A DNA stretch of 64,000 bases from Pseudomonas iranensis (GCF_014268585.2 NZ_CP077092.1:4563501-4627500), one strand, 5' to 3'. Numbered from the stretch's first letter, positions 19,279-27,881 are shown. Translations and numbers: made by a program. Notes: a model not told the origin generated them from the sequence alone.

Positions 19279-19611
19279 TCAGGCGGCGGAAAAGCGCGGC
19301 CCGAACAGAATGATGCTGGCACCGACCACGCACAGCGCCATGCCGATCCAGTCCGAGCCCAGCGGACGCACGCGCTCGACCACCGCCAGCCAGCCAATTG
19401 ACGCAACGATGTAGATTCCGCCATACGCGGCATAGGCGCGCCCGGCGTAGGCCGCTTCAACACGGGTCAGCAATAGCGCGAACAGGGTCAGGCTGAGCAA
19501 CGCGGGAATCACCCATAACGCACTCTTGCCCTGGCGCAGCCACATGTAGAAGGCAAAACAGCCGGCGATTTCAAACAGCGCCGCAAGGAAGAACCACAAG
19601 TAATTGAGCAT
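19279..19611 (-). CDS. YnfA family (UPF0060) membrane protein
   Basis: A 110-residue inner-membrane protein with four hydrophobic helices ([60 protein letters not shown] and [17 protein letters not shown]). The [10 protein letters not shown] and [10 protein letters not shown] blocks identify the YnfA family, distantly related to SMR drug exporters. The transported compound, if any, is unknown. Monocistronic, upstream of the csrA-like gene on the same strand. Confidence 0.9.
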   Translation of the reverse strand: MLNYLWFFLAALFEIAGCFAFYMWLRQGKSALWVIPALLSLTLFALLLTRVEAAYAGRAYAAYGGIYIVASIGWLAVVERVRPLGSDWIGMALCVVGASIILFGPRFSAA

Positions 19612-19674
19612 GGAGGCGTCTCGACAGGGTGACCGTGGCGGCCACCCTAACGACGCGGCGGGAATCGAACAAGA

Positions 19675-20490
19675 TCAAGCGTTGTTTTGTTTGGCCTTGG
19701 CGCGCATTTTCTCGGCCATGGAAGTCATTTCGTTGTAGAGCAGTTGCGGATTCTTCTGTTTCAGCGCCCAGGCCATGCGCCCTTGTTCGTGGGGCAGAAT
19801 CAAGAACTCGCCGGCGGCGACTTGCTGATAGATGTAGTCAGCGATGTCGGCGGCACTGATCGGCGAACTTTCCAGCAACTTGCCGACCTGGGCTTTCATG
19901 GCCGGGGTCGGGCCACGGAAAGAATCGAGCAAGTTGGTCTGGAAGAATGAGGGGCAAACCACATGCACCGCCACTTCCTGCTGCGCCAGTTCGATCAGCA
20001 GACTTTCCGACAACGCCACTACGCCGGCCTTGGCCACGTTGTAGTTGCTCATTGCCGGGCCTTGCATCAACGCGGCCATGGAGGCGATGTTGATGATCTT
20101 GCCCTTGCTCTGTTCCAGCAGCGGCAAGAACGCCTTGCAGCCTTTGACCACACCCATCAGGTTGATCGCGATCTGCCAGTCCCAGTCTTCCAGCGACAAC
20201 TCGCTGAAGAATCCGCCCGAGGCGACCCCGGCATTGTTGACGATGATGTCGATGCCGCCGAGCTTCTCCTCACAGGCCTGGGCGAAGGCGGTGAGCTGGC
20301 TGTAATCGCGCACGTCACAGCGCTGGATGAAACCGTCACCGCCCGCCTCGCGCACCAGTTTCAGGGTTTCCTGCAGGCCGGGCTCACTGACATCGGACAA
20401 GGCCAGCCGCCAGCCTTCACGGGCCCAGCGCAGCGCGATTTCGCGACCCAGGCCTGAGCCTGCACCAGTGATCATCATGCGATTTTGCAT
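19675..20490 (-). CDS. short-chain dehydrogenase/reductase
   Basis: A 271-residue classical SDR. The NAD(P)-binding motif is TGAGSGLG near the N-terminus, followed by NNAG, the catalytic Ser in NIASMAALM and the Tyr-Lys pair YNVAK. The C-terminal part (ADYIYQQVAAGEFLILPHEQGRMAWALK) is long and basic, as in the uncharacterised SDRs that pseudomonads encode in single copy. Substrate unknown. ATG 20490 is chosen because the preceding 24 codons encode a basic stretch without SDR similarity and AAGG lies upstream of it. Confidence 0.87.
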   Translation of the reverse strand: MQNRMMITGAGSGLGREIALRWAREGWRLALSDVSEPGLQETLKLVREAGGDGFIQRCDVRDYSQLTAFAQACEEKLGGIDIIVNNAGVASGGFFSELSLEDWDWQIAINLMGVVKGCKAFLPLLEQSKGKIINIASMAALMQGPAMSNYNVAKAGVVALSESLLIELAQQEVAVHVVCPSFFQTNLLDSFRGPTPAMKAQVGKLLESSPISAADIADYIYQQVAAGEFLILPHEQGRMAWALKQKNPQLLYNEMTSMAEKMRAKAKQNNA

Positions 20491-20620
20491 AGCGGACAGC
20501 CTTGTTGTTCCGGGAAAGATGCGCCGAGTGTAGCGAAGGAACTTCGTTCGCCCACGCTCCATCCAGTTGCTGAATGGAGGATCAAAAGATTGCAGTTGTC
20601 ATCGTTTTGGGGATGGTCCG

Positions 20621-20650
20621 CAGTAGGAGCTGCCGAAGGCTGCGATCTTT
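20621..20650. repeat. single copy of the GTAGGAGCTGCCGAAGGCTGCGATC repeat
   Basis: A lone arm of the repeat that occurs as a full inverted pair at 45580-45655. A degraded partner may be GATCAAAAGATTGCAG at 20580. The surrounding 260-base gap between the SDR gene and the DUF3309 gene is AT-rich at 20675-20720 and must contain the promoter for the small DUF3309 gene. Confidence 0.7.
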
Positions 20651-20820
20651 TGCTTTTCTGCTTTAAAGGAAATAACCGAGCAATCCAAATACATTAAAAA
20701 AACATTGAATTATTTTTCATCGGCGCAAGTCGGAACATGTAAGCCGGCTGGAATTTAGTTGCTCTCCAGCTGCCCACTGAGCATCAAGACTCTTCCAGAC
20801 TCTGAACAAGGAAATCACCC

Positions 20821-20973
20821 ATGGGCACAATTCTAATCATCATCCTGATCCTGTTGCTGATCGGTGGTCTGCCGGTCTTCCCGCACTCCAGAAGTTGGGG
20901 TTATGGCCCGTCGGGCATTATCGGCGTGGTGTTGGTCGTGCTGCTGGTGCTGTTGTTACTCGGCAAGATATGA
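20821..20973 (+). CDS. DUF3309-type 50-residue membrane peptide
   Basis: A very small protein of 50 residues: start MGTILIIILILLLIGGLP, a short polar middle (HSRSWGYGPSG) and a second hydrophobic helix ending LLLLGKI. This GGLP ... WGYGPSG pattern is that of the DUF3309 family of tiny membrane proteins, usually stress-associated in Proteobacteria. AAGGAAA lies 8 bases before the ATG. Followed 17 bases later by a strong bidirectional terminator. No function is established. Confidence 0.9.
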   Translation: MGTILIIILILLLIGGLPVFPHSRSWGYGPSGIIGVVLVVLLVLLLLGKI

Positions 20974-20990
20974 CGATTTGAAGCTGTAAA

Positions 20991-21022
20991 AAAAGAGGCC
21001 CTTTTGCAAGGGCCTCTTTTTT
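20991..21022. terminator. bidirectional intrinsic terminator
   Basis: AAAGAGGCCCTT/AAGGGCCTCTTT stem with a TTGC loop, A-run on the left and T-run on the right. It serves the DUF3309 gene (rightward) and the convergent LTA-synthase-like gene (leftward). Confidence 0.93.
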
Positions 21023-21045
21023 ATTGCGTGGACTTTAGCCAGTCA

Positions 21046-23139
21046 TCAGTCCGGCTTGCCATGAATGACACCGGCGGTGTTATCGAGCAAGCTCTTGGTC
21101 GCGGTTTGCAGGAACGCTTCAAGTTTGAGTTTGAGTTCGGCAGTGCGCGGCGCGTCCGGTACAACTTCGGCGTGCGGGTTGGCGCCAAGCTGGTATTTCC
21201 AGATTTTCGGCCCCATGTCCTTGTCACGCGGCAGCACCAGAATCTCATCGGCGGTGACGATGGCGGTGGTCTGCTCGCTGCCCGATGGCTTGATCACACC
21301 GAAACCGGTGTCGCCCTGCGGCAGGTTGAGCAGGTCGCGACCCCAGCACTGGTGACGTACTTCGCCACCGAGACGGCCCATGATGGTCGGCACGATGTCG
21401 ATCTGCGTACCCACGGTGTGGTCGCGGGTACCGAACTTCTGCTGAATGCCCGGGGCGATCATCAGCATCGGCACGTTGAAGCGGCCCAGGTCCATTTCGG
21501 TGATCTGGCGCTCGTTGCCGAAGCCGTGGTCGCCGACGATGACGAACAGGGTTTCGTTGAAATACTTCTCTTTGCGCGCCTTCTCGAAGAACTGGCCGAG
21601 TGCCCAATCGGAGTAGCGCATGGCGGTCAGGTGTTCGTTGAGGCTGCCACGGTCAGTCACGCGCTCGACCGGCAATGGCGTCGGCAAGGCGTACGGCGTG
21701 TGGTTGGACAGGGTTTGCAGCAGTGCGTAGAACGGCTTGCCGTTTTCCCGCGCCTTCAGTTCCTGCAGGCCACGATCGAACATGTCCTGGTCGGAGACGC
21801 CCCAGGTCGGGTCGGAGAACACCGGGTTGACGAAGTCGTTGCGGCCAACGAAGTTGGTCATGCCCTGGTTGCTGAAGAAGCCCGACTGGTTGTCCCAGGC
21901 GAAATCACCGTTGTAGACGTACACGTCGTCGTAGTCGCGGGCACTGAGCAGCTGCGGCAGGCCGGACAGTTTGTGGCTGCCTTCCGGGGTCTGCATCAGG
22001 TATTCGAAACCTGGCAGGTTGGGGAAGCAGGCCATGGTCGCGAACATGCCCTGGTGGGTGTGGGTGCCGTTGGAGAAGAAACGGTCGAACAGCAGACCTT
22101 CCTTCGACAGCTTGTCCAGGTACGGGGTGATATTGCCCGGCGCGCCCAAAGCACCGACCGAGTGACCGGCCATGCTTTCCATGAGGATCACGACGACGTT
22201 CTTGATCGGCAGGGTCTTGTCGGCCGGCGGCATGTAGTCGCGGCGAACAGCGGCGATGTCGGCATCGACCAGTTTGTCGTCGGGCATCAGCAGCATGTCG
22301 CGCACCACTTGCTGCGCCTGTTCCTGCGGCAGCGTGGCTTTCCAGATGTTGTCGCGGTCTTCACCCATGCGTGCCTTGGCTGCAGCGACCAGCGACAGCG
22401 TGCCGTTGAGGCCAAGCTGGTTGGCGAAGTTGGAATCGGTGGTGTACACGTCACCCCAACGCATTGGCGGGCCTTGACGCAAGGTGCCGCGAGCGGCGAC
22501 GACGCAGATCAGCAGGCAGACCACGAACACCGCCAGGCGGGTGTACCACGGCGCAACCTGACGGGAGCTGACGCTGCCGCCGCTGAACGGCCCGCGCGGG
22601 CGGGTGGCGCGGTCGGCGCCTTTGAACGCCAGGGTCAGAATGACCGTGCCGATTACCCATGCCAGCACGTAGCGCACCACCGGGAAACCGTACCAGAGCA
22701 TGCTCATTACGGTTTTCGGGTCTTCCTTCACGTACTGGAACACCAGACCGTTGAGGCGCTGGTGAAACTCGCGGTAGAAGTCCATCTCCATCAGGCCGAG
22801 GAACAGCGCGATGCTCGACGCGACGGTCAGCCACAGACGGAAGAAACCGCGCGCGGCCATGGCCCGGGCACTGAACAGTGCCAGCACCAGCGGAATGCAC
22901 AGGTAGACCACCAGGCGCAGGTCGAAACGCAGACCGTTGACGAACGCTTCAAGGAAGGTCGCGGCCGGCGTGTCGAGGATCATCTCGCGGTTGTAGACCA
23001 GCAGCGCGAGGCGCAGCGCGGAAAACATGACCATCATGACCAGTGCGCACAGCAGCGTGTAGGCCAGATGCGATTTGACGGTCGGTTGCAGCAGGCGAGC
23101 AGAAGATCGCTGCTGATTCAGGGCGTCCGGGTTTGCCAT
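21046..23139 (-). CDS. LTA synthase-like membrane sulfatase/phosphoglycerol transferase
   Basis: A 697-residue protein with four or five N-terminal membrane helices (about residues 25-190) and a large periplasmic sulfatase-type catalytic domain. The metal/nucleophile blocks are VVVILMESMAGHSVGALG and FSNGTHTHQGMFAT (Thr nucleophile candidate), with VIVGDHGFG supplying the distal Asp-His pair. The family includes Gram-positive LtaS and proteobacterial enzymes that transfer phosphoglycerol or phosphoethanolamine to periplasmic glucans. Gram-negative pseudomonads have no lipoteichoic acid, so glucan modification is the likelier role. Single gene, with the ATG about 300 bases from the START gene terminator. 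Confidence 0.88.
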   Translation of the reverse strand: MANPDALNQQRSSARLLQPTVKSHLAYTLLCALVMMVMFSALRLALLVYNREMILDTPAATFLEAFVNGLRFDLRLVVYLCIPLVLALFSARAMAARGFFRLWLTVASSIALFLGLMEMDFYREFHQRLNGLVFQYVKEDPKTVMSMLWYGFPVVRYVLAWVIGTVILTLAFKGADRATRPRGPFSGGSVSSRQVAPWYTRLAVFVVCLLICVVAARGTLRQGPPMRWGDVYTTDSNFANQLGLNGTLSLVAAAKARMGEDRDNIWKATLPQEQAQQVVRDMLLMPDDKLVDADIAAVRRDYMPPADKTLPIKNVVVILMESMAGHSVGALGAPGNITPYLDKLSKEGLLFDRFFSNGTHTHQGMFATMACFPNLPGFEYLMQTPEGSHKLSGLPQLLSARDYDDVYVYNGDFAWDNQSGFFSNQGMTNFVGRNDFVNPVFSDPTWGVSDQDMFDRGLQELKARENGKPFYALLQTLSNHTPYALPTPLPVERVTDRGSLNEHLTAMRYSDWALGQFFEKARKEKYFNETLFVIVGDHGFGNERQITEMDLGRFNVPMLMIAPGIQQKFGTRDHTVGTQIDIVPTIMGRLGGEVRHQCWGRDLLNLPQGDTGFGVIKPSGSEQTTAIVTADEILVLPRDKDMGPKIWKYQLGANPHAEVVPDAPRTAELKLKLEAFLQTATKSLLDNTAGVIHGKPD

Positions 23140-23407
23140 GTCGTTTTAGGACCCATTGGAAGTTGAAGTTGCAAAAATACAGCGGCGCCAGGCCCTCTAT
23201 TGGTCATTCCAGACCCCGGGGCGTGCGCGGTGCGCAAATGTTGCACGATCGTTCACACCATTGCCATTGATTACTGCCCTGCTCTTCGAGACTTTCATTT
23301 GAAGGGCTGACAGCGCAATGGCAGGCAACAAGTGCGGGCGAATTGTCTTGGAGACTTTGTGAAAATTTCGTGCAACGCATATCTGGAAATACAATTTACA
23401 GACAAAA

Positions 23408-23440
23408 CAAAACGCCCCGAAGCGATCGGGGCGTTTTGCT
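23408..23440 (-). terminator. intrinsic terminator of the START-domain gene
   Basis: AAAACGCCCCGATCGCTTCGGGGCGTTTTG on the minus strand, then TTTTGTC. It sits 14 bases after the stop codon of the START gene. The other 270 bases up to 23139 hold no gene or clear repeat; they must contain the promoter of the LTA-synthase-like gene. Confidence 0.9.
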
Positions 23441-23453
23441 TAAAGCGAATTGA

Positions 23454-24059
23454 TTATTTCTCGGCGCGTTCTTTCAGCGCTTTCAGGGTGTTGAATGGCG
23501 CATCCACCACAAACTTGTTGGCGACCATGGCCGGCACGCTACCGCCCGGCTCGGTGTGCACTTGATAAGTCACTTCGACCTGATCGCCCTTTGGCACGAA
23601 CTTCCAGAAGCCTTTGACCTGCTGAACCCGCACGAAACCTTTTTCTTCCGGCAGATAGGTCGGTACACCTTCAAGGTTCCGGGTCAGGCTGCCATCGGCA
23701 CCTTCAACGGTGGTGATCTTCAGCACCGAATCACGCGGGGTCACCGGCCATGGCGTGTTGAATTGCGAATAGGTCCAGCTCAGATCGCCTTCGTGCTTGA
23801 GCAGTTTCTGGCTCTTGCACTCGTGAATCCACGCGCAGGCGCCAGAGACGTCTTCCTGCAAGGCGCGCAGTTTGGCAACGGTGGTTTTCATCAGCGCGAC
23901 GCCTTGGTAGGACTTGTAGTCCGAACCGGGTATTTCGCTCAGGGAAACCTTGATGCCGTCTTCGTTCTTCGCCACTTTCCAGTCTTCCGCGTGGGCGACC
24001 GAAGTGGCAAGTACGGCAGTCAGACCACACAACACAGCGATACGGTGCAGCGAACCCAT
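23454..24059 (-). CDS. secreted START-domain protein
   Basis: A 201-residue protein with a signal peptide (MGSLHRIAVLCGLTAVLATSVAHA, cut before EDWKVAKNEDG) and one START lipid-binding fold over the rest. Typical blocks are EDWKVAKNEDGIKVSLS at the start, PWPVTPRDSVLKITT in the middle and the final helix VVDAPFNTLKALKERA. The ligand is unknown; a lipid or hydrophobic compound in the periplasm is likely. Start chosen at 24059, with AAGGAA upstream. The YkgJ gene precedes it by 40 bases on the same strand, so the two may be cotranscribed. Confidence 0.88.
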   Translation of the reverse strand: MGSLHRIAVLCGLTAVLATSVAHAEDWKVAKNEDGIKVSLSEIPGSDYKSYQGVALMKTTVAKLRALQEDVSGACAWIHECKSQKLLKHEGDLSWTYSQFNTPWPVTPRDSVLKITTVEGADGSLTRNLEGVPTYLPEEKGFVRVQQVKGFWKFVPKGDQVEVTYQVHTEPGGSVPAMVANKFVVDAPFNTLKALKERAEK

Positions 24060-24099
24060 AGTGTTATTCCTTATTGTTGAAGTTCCGTTCGTGAACACA

Positions 24100-24354
24100 T
24101 CACGCCGCCGTCATCTGCTCCCACCAGCCGATCAATCTGATCGCTTCTTCCGAACTGCTGCCGCACACCTCGACATCCGCAGCGAAGCCCGAGCACACAG
24201 CCGGACGTTCCGGACGGCCGAAAATGCTGCACAGGTTATCGACCGACAGTTGCACGCAACGTTCGCCGGCGGGCTTGCCATCGGGCATGCCGGGGATCGG
24301 CGAACTGATGGAGGGGGCAATGCAGCAAGCGCCACAGCCTTCACGGCATTTCAT
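24100..24354 (-). CDS. YkgJ-family cysteine cluster protein
   Basis: An 84-residue protein with the CxxxCGxCC pattern at its start (MKCREGCGACC) and further cysteines in GERCVQLSVDNLCSIFGRPERPAVC, eight in all. The family is a putative zinc or Fe-S binding cluster (CxxCxxCC), function unknown. No signal peptide, cytoplasmic. Upstream of the START-domain gene with a short gap. Confidence 0.88.
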   Translation of the reverse strand: MKCREGCGACCIAPSISSPIPGMPDGKPAGERCVQLSVDNLCSIFGRPERPAVCSGFAADVEVCGSSSEEAIRLIGWWEQMTAA

Positions 24355-24516
24355 GACGAACAGATCCTCGCGACGGGCGATGTGTAAAGAGACGGGAACA
24401 GAGTAACCGCTAAAACGACTGTTTCAAATTGCTACGAGCGGCTTTTCAACGATAAGTAAAAGTGACCGGGCAGTCTCCGACAAAGCGTCTGCTCTGCGCG
24501 TTGCAGAGGGCTGCAT

Positions 24517-24990
24517 CTATTGCTTGAATTCGAAATCCAGCGCCGCGCCTTCCACATCGCGTCGCGCTTCGTTGCGCAATTGCAATTCCATTTCATTGCT
24601 GAGCAAGCGGCCGTTGAGCTGGAAGCCGTTATCTTTCTCGCCAAACATCTGCGGCAGGATCGCCTCGCGCTTGGGCAGCTCCACGGTGCCCTTTGGCTTG
24701 AGATCTTCAACCATATCCTTGGGCAGGCTGAGATCGAGTTTTGCCGGCGGCAATTTGGTCTTTGCCACTTCACGGGCGGATTTCGATTTCGAGGCCACCG
24801 GGCGGCGCTTCTTCACCGTGGCGTTTTTTTTCGCCTGGGCTTTTTTTGCCGGAGCCGCGGTTTTGGTGGCTTTGTTCGTGGTACTGGTCGCTGCCGGTTT
24901 TTCCTGGGCTGCGGCCGCCAGGACACCCGGCGCCTGGCCGATCATCAGCAAACCCAGCAGTACCCACGCGGCAGGAACAATCGCTTTCAT
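24517..24990 (-). CDS. secreted Ala/Lys-rich hypothetical protein
   Basis: 157 residues with a signal peptide (MKAIVPAAWVLLGLLMIGQAPGVLA) followed by a low-complexity Lys/Ala/Thr stretch (about residues 30-75) and a more ordered C-terminus (LPPAKLDLSLPKDMVEDLKPKG and MELQLRNEARRDVEG). Database entries of this type are sometimes labelled translation initiation factor IF-2, but that reflects only the Lys/Ala-rich composition and is not supported. Probably a periplasmic protein. Function unknown. The 160 bases between it and the YkgJ gene hold nothing recognisable. Confidence 0.7.
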   Translation of the reverse strand: MKAIVPAAWVLLGLLMIGQAPGVLAAAAQEKPAATSTTNKATKTAAPAKKAQAKKNATVKKRRPVASKSKSAREVAKTKLPPAKLDLSLPKDMVEDLKPKGTVELPKREAILPQMFGEKDNGFQLNGRLLSNEMELQLRNEARRDVEGAALDFEFKQ

Positions 24991-25068
24991 GGACCCAACG
25001 AACTAACGGCAGAGGGCCACATGCTCGCCTGTTGTGCGTCACATGACAAGCCTCAGCGCCCTCCCCGT

Positions 25069-26508
25069 TCAGAATCCGCCAGCGGTTTCCTGACACAGTT
25101 GGGTGGCCAACAGACCCAGCGTCATCAGCGCCCGCTCCGCTTCGCGGTTCCACGGAATGCCGCAGTTGAGGCGGATACAGTGGTTGAACTGCTCGGTATT
25201 ACTGAAGATCAGCCCCGGCGCGATGCTGATGCCTTGTTGCAGCGCGCGGACATGCAATTCCTGAGTGTTGACTCGCCCAGGCAAACTCACCCACAGGATG
25301 AAACCGCCCGTGGGCCGGGACATTTGCGTGCCCTCGGGGAAGTGCTGCTGCACCGCCAGCTGGAAGGCACTGAGGTTTTTCCGGTACTCCTGGCGGATGT
25401 AGCGTAAATGCCGGTCATAACCGCCGTTTTCCAGGTACGCGGCAATCGCCATCTGCGTAACGCTGCACGCCGAATGGGTACTGAAGGTTTGCAGGCGCTG
25501 GATTTCCTGCTGGTATTTGCCGGCGATCATCCAGCCGATGCGCACACCCGGTGACAGGGTTTTGGAGAAGCTTGAGCAGTAGATCACCCGATCCAGGCGG
25601 TCGTAGGCTTTCAGCGCTTTGGTGCGGCCCTGTTCGAACATCAGTTCGCCGTAGATATCGTCTTCGACAATCTGAATGTCGAAATCCGAGGCCAGACGCA
25701 ACAACTGTTTCTGCCGCTCTTCCGGCATGGTGCCGCCAAGGGGATTGCTCAGGCGCGTGGTCAGCACAAGTGCCTTGATCGACCATTGGTTGGCGGCCAG
25801 TTGCAAGGCTTCCAGACTCATGCCGGTGGCGGGGTCGCTGGGGATTTCGATGACTTTCAGACCGAGCAGATCGGCCAGTTGCAGCAGGCCGTAATAGGTC
25901 GGCGATTCGGCAGCGATCAGATCGCCCGGCCGGGTCAGCACGCGCAACGACATCTGCAAGGCGTCGACACAGCCGTGGGTGATCACCACTTCCGATGGAT
26001 CGACCACAACGCCAGCGTCACGCATGCGGATCGCCACTTGCCGGCGCAGCGGTTCGAAGCCGGGGCTGAACATGTAGCTGAACGCCCGAGGGCTGTGGAA
26101 GCGGGTGACCTTGGCCAATTGCTGATGCAGCGCGCGCACCGGCAGATAATCGACACTCGGCACCGCAGCGCCCAGCGGAAACACGCCTTCGCGGCGGGAT
26201 TCGACCAATACCTGTTGAATGATGCTGCTGCGCGTCACCAGCCCAGGCCGTTCGACCCGGGCAATGTCCGGCGTCGGCGCGGTCAGCGCCGGGGTCTGGT
26301 GTACGTAGTAACCCGACTGCGGCCGGGCGCGGATCAGGCCCTGATCTTCAAGGTTGGCATACGCCTGCAACACCGTCGCATGACTGACGTTGAGCTGCGA
26401 ACTCATCTTGCGCACCGAAGGCACGCGCTCCCCCGGTTGATAAACACCACGGCGGATGTCTTCGGCCAGTTGCTGAGCAATACGTTGGTAGAGCAAGAGA
26501 TTGGTCAT
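25069..26508 (-). CDS. MocR-type regulator (GntR DNA-binding plus aminotransferase domain)
   Basis: A 479-residue transcription factor of the MocR subfamily. The N-terminal 75 residues are a GntR winged helix (GVYQPGERVPSVRKMSSQLNVSHATVLQAYANLEDQGLI); the remainder is a fold-type-I PLP-dependent aminotransferase domain, with the likely PLP lysine in IYCSSFSKTLSPGVRIGWM. Such proteins sense amino acids or vitamin B6 compounds. No catabolic gene is adjacent, so its target may be elsewhere. Repeated ACAGTT-type sites at 26556-26638, just upstream, suggest autoregulation. Confidence 0.92.
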   Translation of the reverse strand: MTNLLLYQRIAQQLAEDIRRGVYQPGERVPSVRKMSSQLNVSHATVLQAYANLEDQGLIRARPQSGYYVHQTPALTAPTPDIARVERPGLVTRSSIIQQVLVESRREGVFPLGAAVPSVDYLPVRALHQQLAKVTRFHSPRAFSYMFSPGFEPLRRQVAIRMRDAGVVVDPSEVVITHGCVDALQMSLRVLTRPGDLIAAESPTYYGLLQLADLLGLKVIEIPSDPATGMSLEALQLAANQWSIKALVLTTRLSNPLGGTMPEERQKQLLRLASDFDIQIVEDDIYGELMFEQGRTKALKAYDRLDRVIYCSSFSKTLSPGVRIGWMIAGKYQQEIQRLQTFSTHSACSVTQMAIAAYLENGGYDRHLRYIRQEYRKNLSAFQLAVQQHFPEGTQMSRPTGGFILWVSLPGRVNTQELHVRALQQGISIAPGLIFSNTEQFNHCIRLNCGIPWNREAERALMTLGLLATQLCQETAGGF

Positions 26509-26555
26509 GACGCAGCACTCGATTTCACGGGCGTTTTATTCTTGTCTGAAACAAT

Positions 26556-26638
26556 ACCGGAACAGTTTAGAAGTGTACTGGGACAGTTGCCAGATTACTC
26601 GACCGTACAGTGCGGTGTCTGCCCCATCTGTACGGTTT
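26556..26638. promoter_or_regulatory. candidate MocR operator: repeated ACCGGAACAGTT-type half-sites
   Basis: Upstream of the MocR gene there are two direct repeats, ACCGGAACAGTTT at 26556 and ACTGGGACAGTTG at 26577, exactly 21 bases apart (two helical turns). Then come ACCGTACAGTG at 26602 and, inverted, CTGTACGGTTT from 26628. CCGTACAG and CTGTACGG form an 8-bp inverted repeat. This arrangement of direct repeats plus an inverted one is typical of MocR operators. Confidence 0.55.
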
Positions 26639-26658
26639 TGCGCGGCAATCGACAGACA

Positions 26659-26694
26659 CAAAAAAGCCCGGCACTGCATGACAGTCCGGGCTTT
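26659..26694 (-). terminator. intrinsic terminator of the DUF4398/OmpA operon
   Basis: On the minus strand AAAGCCCGGACT, loop, then a partner GCCGGGCTTTTTTG. It follows the OmpA lipoprotein gene by 16 bases. Confidence 0.9.
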
Positions 26695-26709
26695 CCAGAG
26701 ACGCGGCCC

Positions 26710-27522
26710 TTAGCGGGCGGCGCCGAGCTGGCCTTTTTCGTCAGAGAACACAATCTCTACGCGGCGGTTCTGCGCCCGTCCACGCTCGGAGGCGTTGGCG
26801 TCGACCGGGAACTGGTCGCCGTAACCTTCGACCTGAATGCGTTTTTCGTCGATACCCAGATCGACCAGCACGTCAGCCACCGATTGCGCACGATCGCGGG
26901 ACAGTTTGAGGTTTTCCTGTCTGCCACCGGTGCTGTCGGTGTAACCCTCAATGCGCACCACGCGCTTGGGGTTCAGTTGCAGGAACTGGACGATCTTCAG
27001 CACGACGCGGTTGGCTGAATTTTTCAGTTCCGCCTGGCCGGTGTCGAACAACACGTCGCCGAGGGTCATCACCAGGCCGCGATCGGTCTGCGTGGTCGCC
27101 AGCGCGACGATTTGTTCCTCCAGCCACTTGCCTTGTTGCTGCACGCTGAGCAGTTTCGATTCGCGCAGGGCTAGTTGCAGACGCTGGCGCTCAAGCTCGA
27201 GCTTGGCGGCGCGCTCCTCGTTAAGCGCCTGATTGGTATGCTCGCGAGCGATTTCGCTGTAGCGCTGACTCAGGTAGGCGTAATGCACCACGTCGGCACC
27301 GCTGCCCCAATAGGTCGACAGCCGATCGGCGCGGGCCAGGGATTCGCCGGCGCGGATCACGTCTTTCGGCGCGATGCGCAGGACGTTGGAATCTTCCTTG
27401 ACCTTCTGGAAATCAGCGCCGGCCTGTTGCAGCGCCGCCTCGCTGTGCTGGCCGGCGCAGCCGTAGAGGCTGGCGCAACCGGCGAGGAGCAGAATGCCGA
27501 GAGCATTGGACTTGAGGCTCAT
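26710..27522 (-). CDS. OmpA-like lipoprotein with DUF4398-type N-terminus
   Basis: A 270-residue outer-membrane-anchored protein. The lipobox is LYGC (Cys22) after MSLKSNALGILLLAGCAS. A helical region rich in Ala/Glu/Arg (about residues 90-135, probable coiled coil) leads to a C-terminal OmpA domain that binds peptidoglycan: GDVLFDTGQAELK, RIEGYTDSTGGRQENLKLSRDRA and GYGDQFPVDANASERGRAQNRRVEI. Its start overlaps the stop of the upstream DUF4398 lipoprotein gene by 4 bases, so the two are translationally coupled. A role in envelope stability is inferred. Confidence 0.9.
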   Translation of the reverse strand: MSLKSNALGILLLAGCASLYGCAGQHSEAALQQAGADFQKVKEDSNVLRIAPKDVIRAGESLARADRLSTYWGSGADVVHYAYLSQRYSEIAREHTNQALNEERAAKLELERQRLQLALRESKLLSVQQQGKWLEEQIVALATTQTDRGLVMTLGDVLFDTGQAELKNSANRVVLKIVQFLQLNPKRVVRIEGYTDSTGGRQENLKLSRDRAQSVADVLVDLGIDEKRIQVEGYGDQFPVDANASERGRAQNRRVEIVFSDEKGQLGAAR

Positions 27523-27881
27523 TGTGCTTCCCCCAGTTGCAGCTGCTTGCGCAGGCGGACAATGCGGGTATTGAGCACATTCAGCTGTTCTTCACTTTTT
27601 TTCGTCAGCACCTTGGCCTCAGCCAGACGCGCATCCAGTTCGGCCTGCTCGGCACGCATGCGCGCGTTGCGATAGGACTCGTCGGCCATGCTGCCTTTGG
27701 CGCGGTTGTATTTTGTTTCGGCCAACTGCATTTCCGGCACTTCGTCAGCGGTGGCGCCGACTGCCTTGGCCTGCACGATGGCTTGTTCGGTCAAACGCAT
27801 TTGTTCACTGGGTGCCGGATCGGATGCGCACCCGGCCAGGGCCAGAACGGCCACAGCCGCGAAAAGAGGTCGAATACTCAC
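27519..27881 (-). CDS. DUF4398 lipoprotein
   Basis: A 120-residue lipoprotein: signal MSIRPLFAAVAVLALAGC with lipobox LAGC (Cys18), then an almost wholly helical, Glu/Ala/Lys-rich chain (about residues 45-110) likely to form a coiled coil. It matches DUF4398. It pairs with the OmpA-type gene downstream (4-base overlap), whose N-terminus resembles it. Both probably act in the periplasm or outer membrane. The substrate-binding protein gene ends 9 bases upstream, so all three may be one operon. Confidence 0.85.
   Translation of the reverse strand: MSIRPLFAAVAVLALAGCASDPAPSEQMRLTEQAIVQAKAVGATADEVPEMQLAETKYNRAKGSMADESYRNARMRAEQAELDARLAEAKVLTKKSEEQLNVLNTRIVRLRKQLQLGEAQ

Noticed and set aside
21004..23166. 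A 720-codon open frame antisense to the LTA-synthase-like gene
   Set aside because: The sense gene is a full-length family member with membrane helices; the antisense product has no recognisable domain and no ribosome site.
24517..24990. Annotation as translation initiation factor IF-2
   Set aside because: Only the Lys/Ala-rich composition is similar; there is no G domain and there is a signal peptide.
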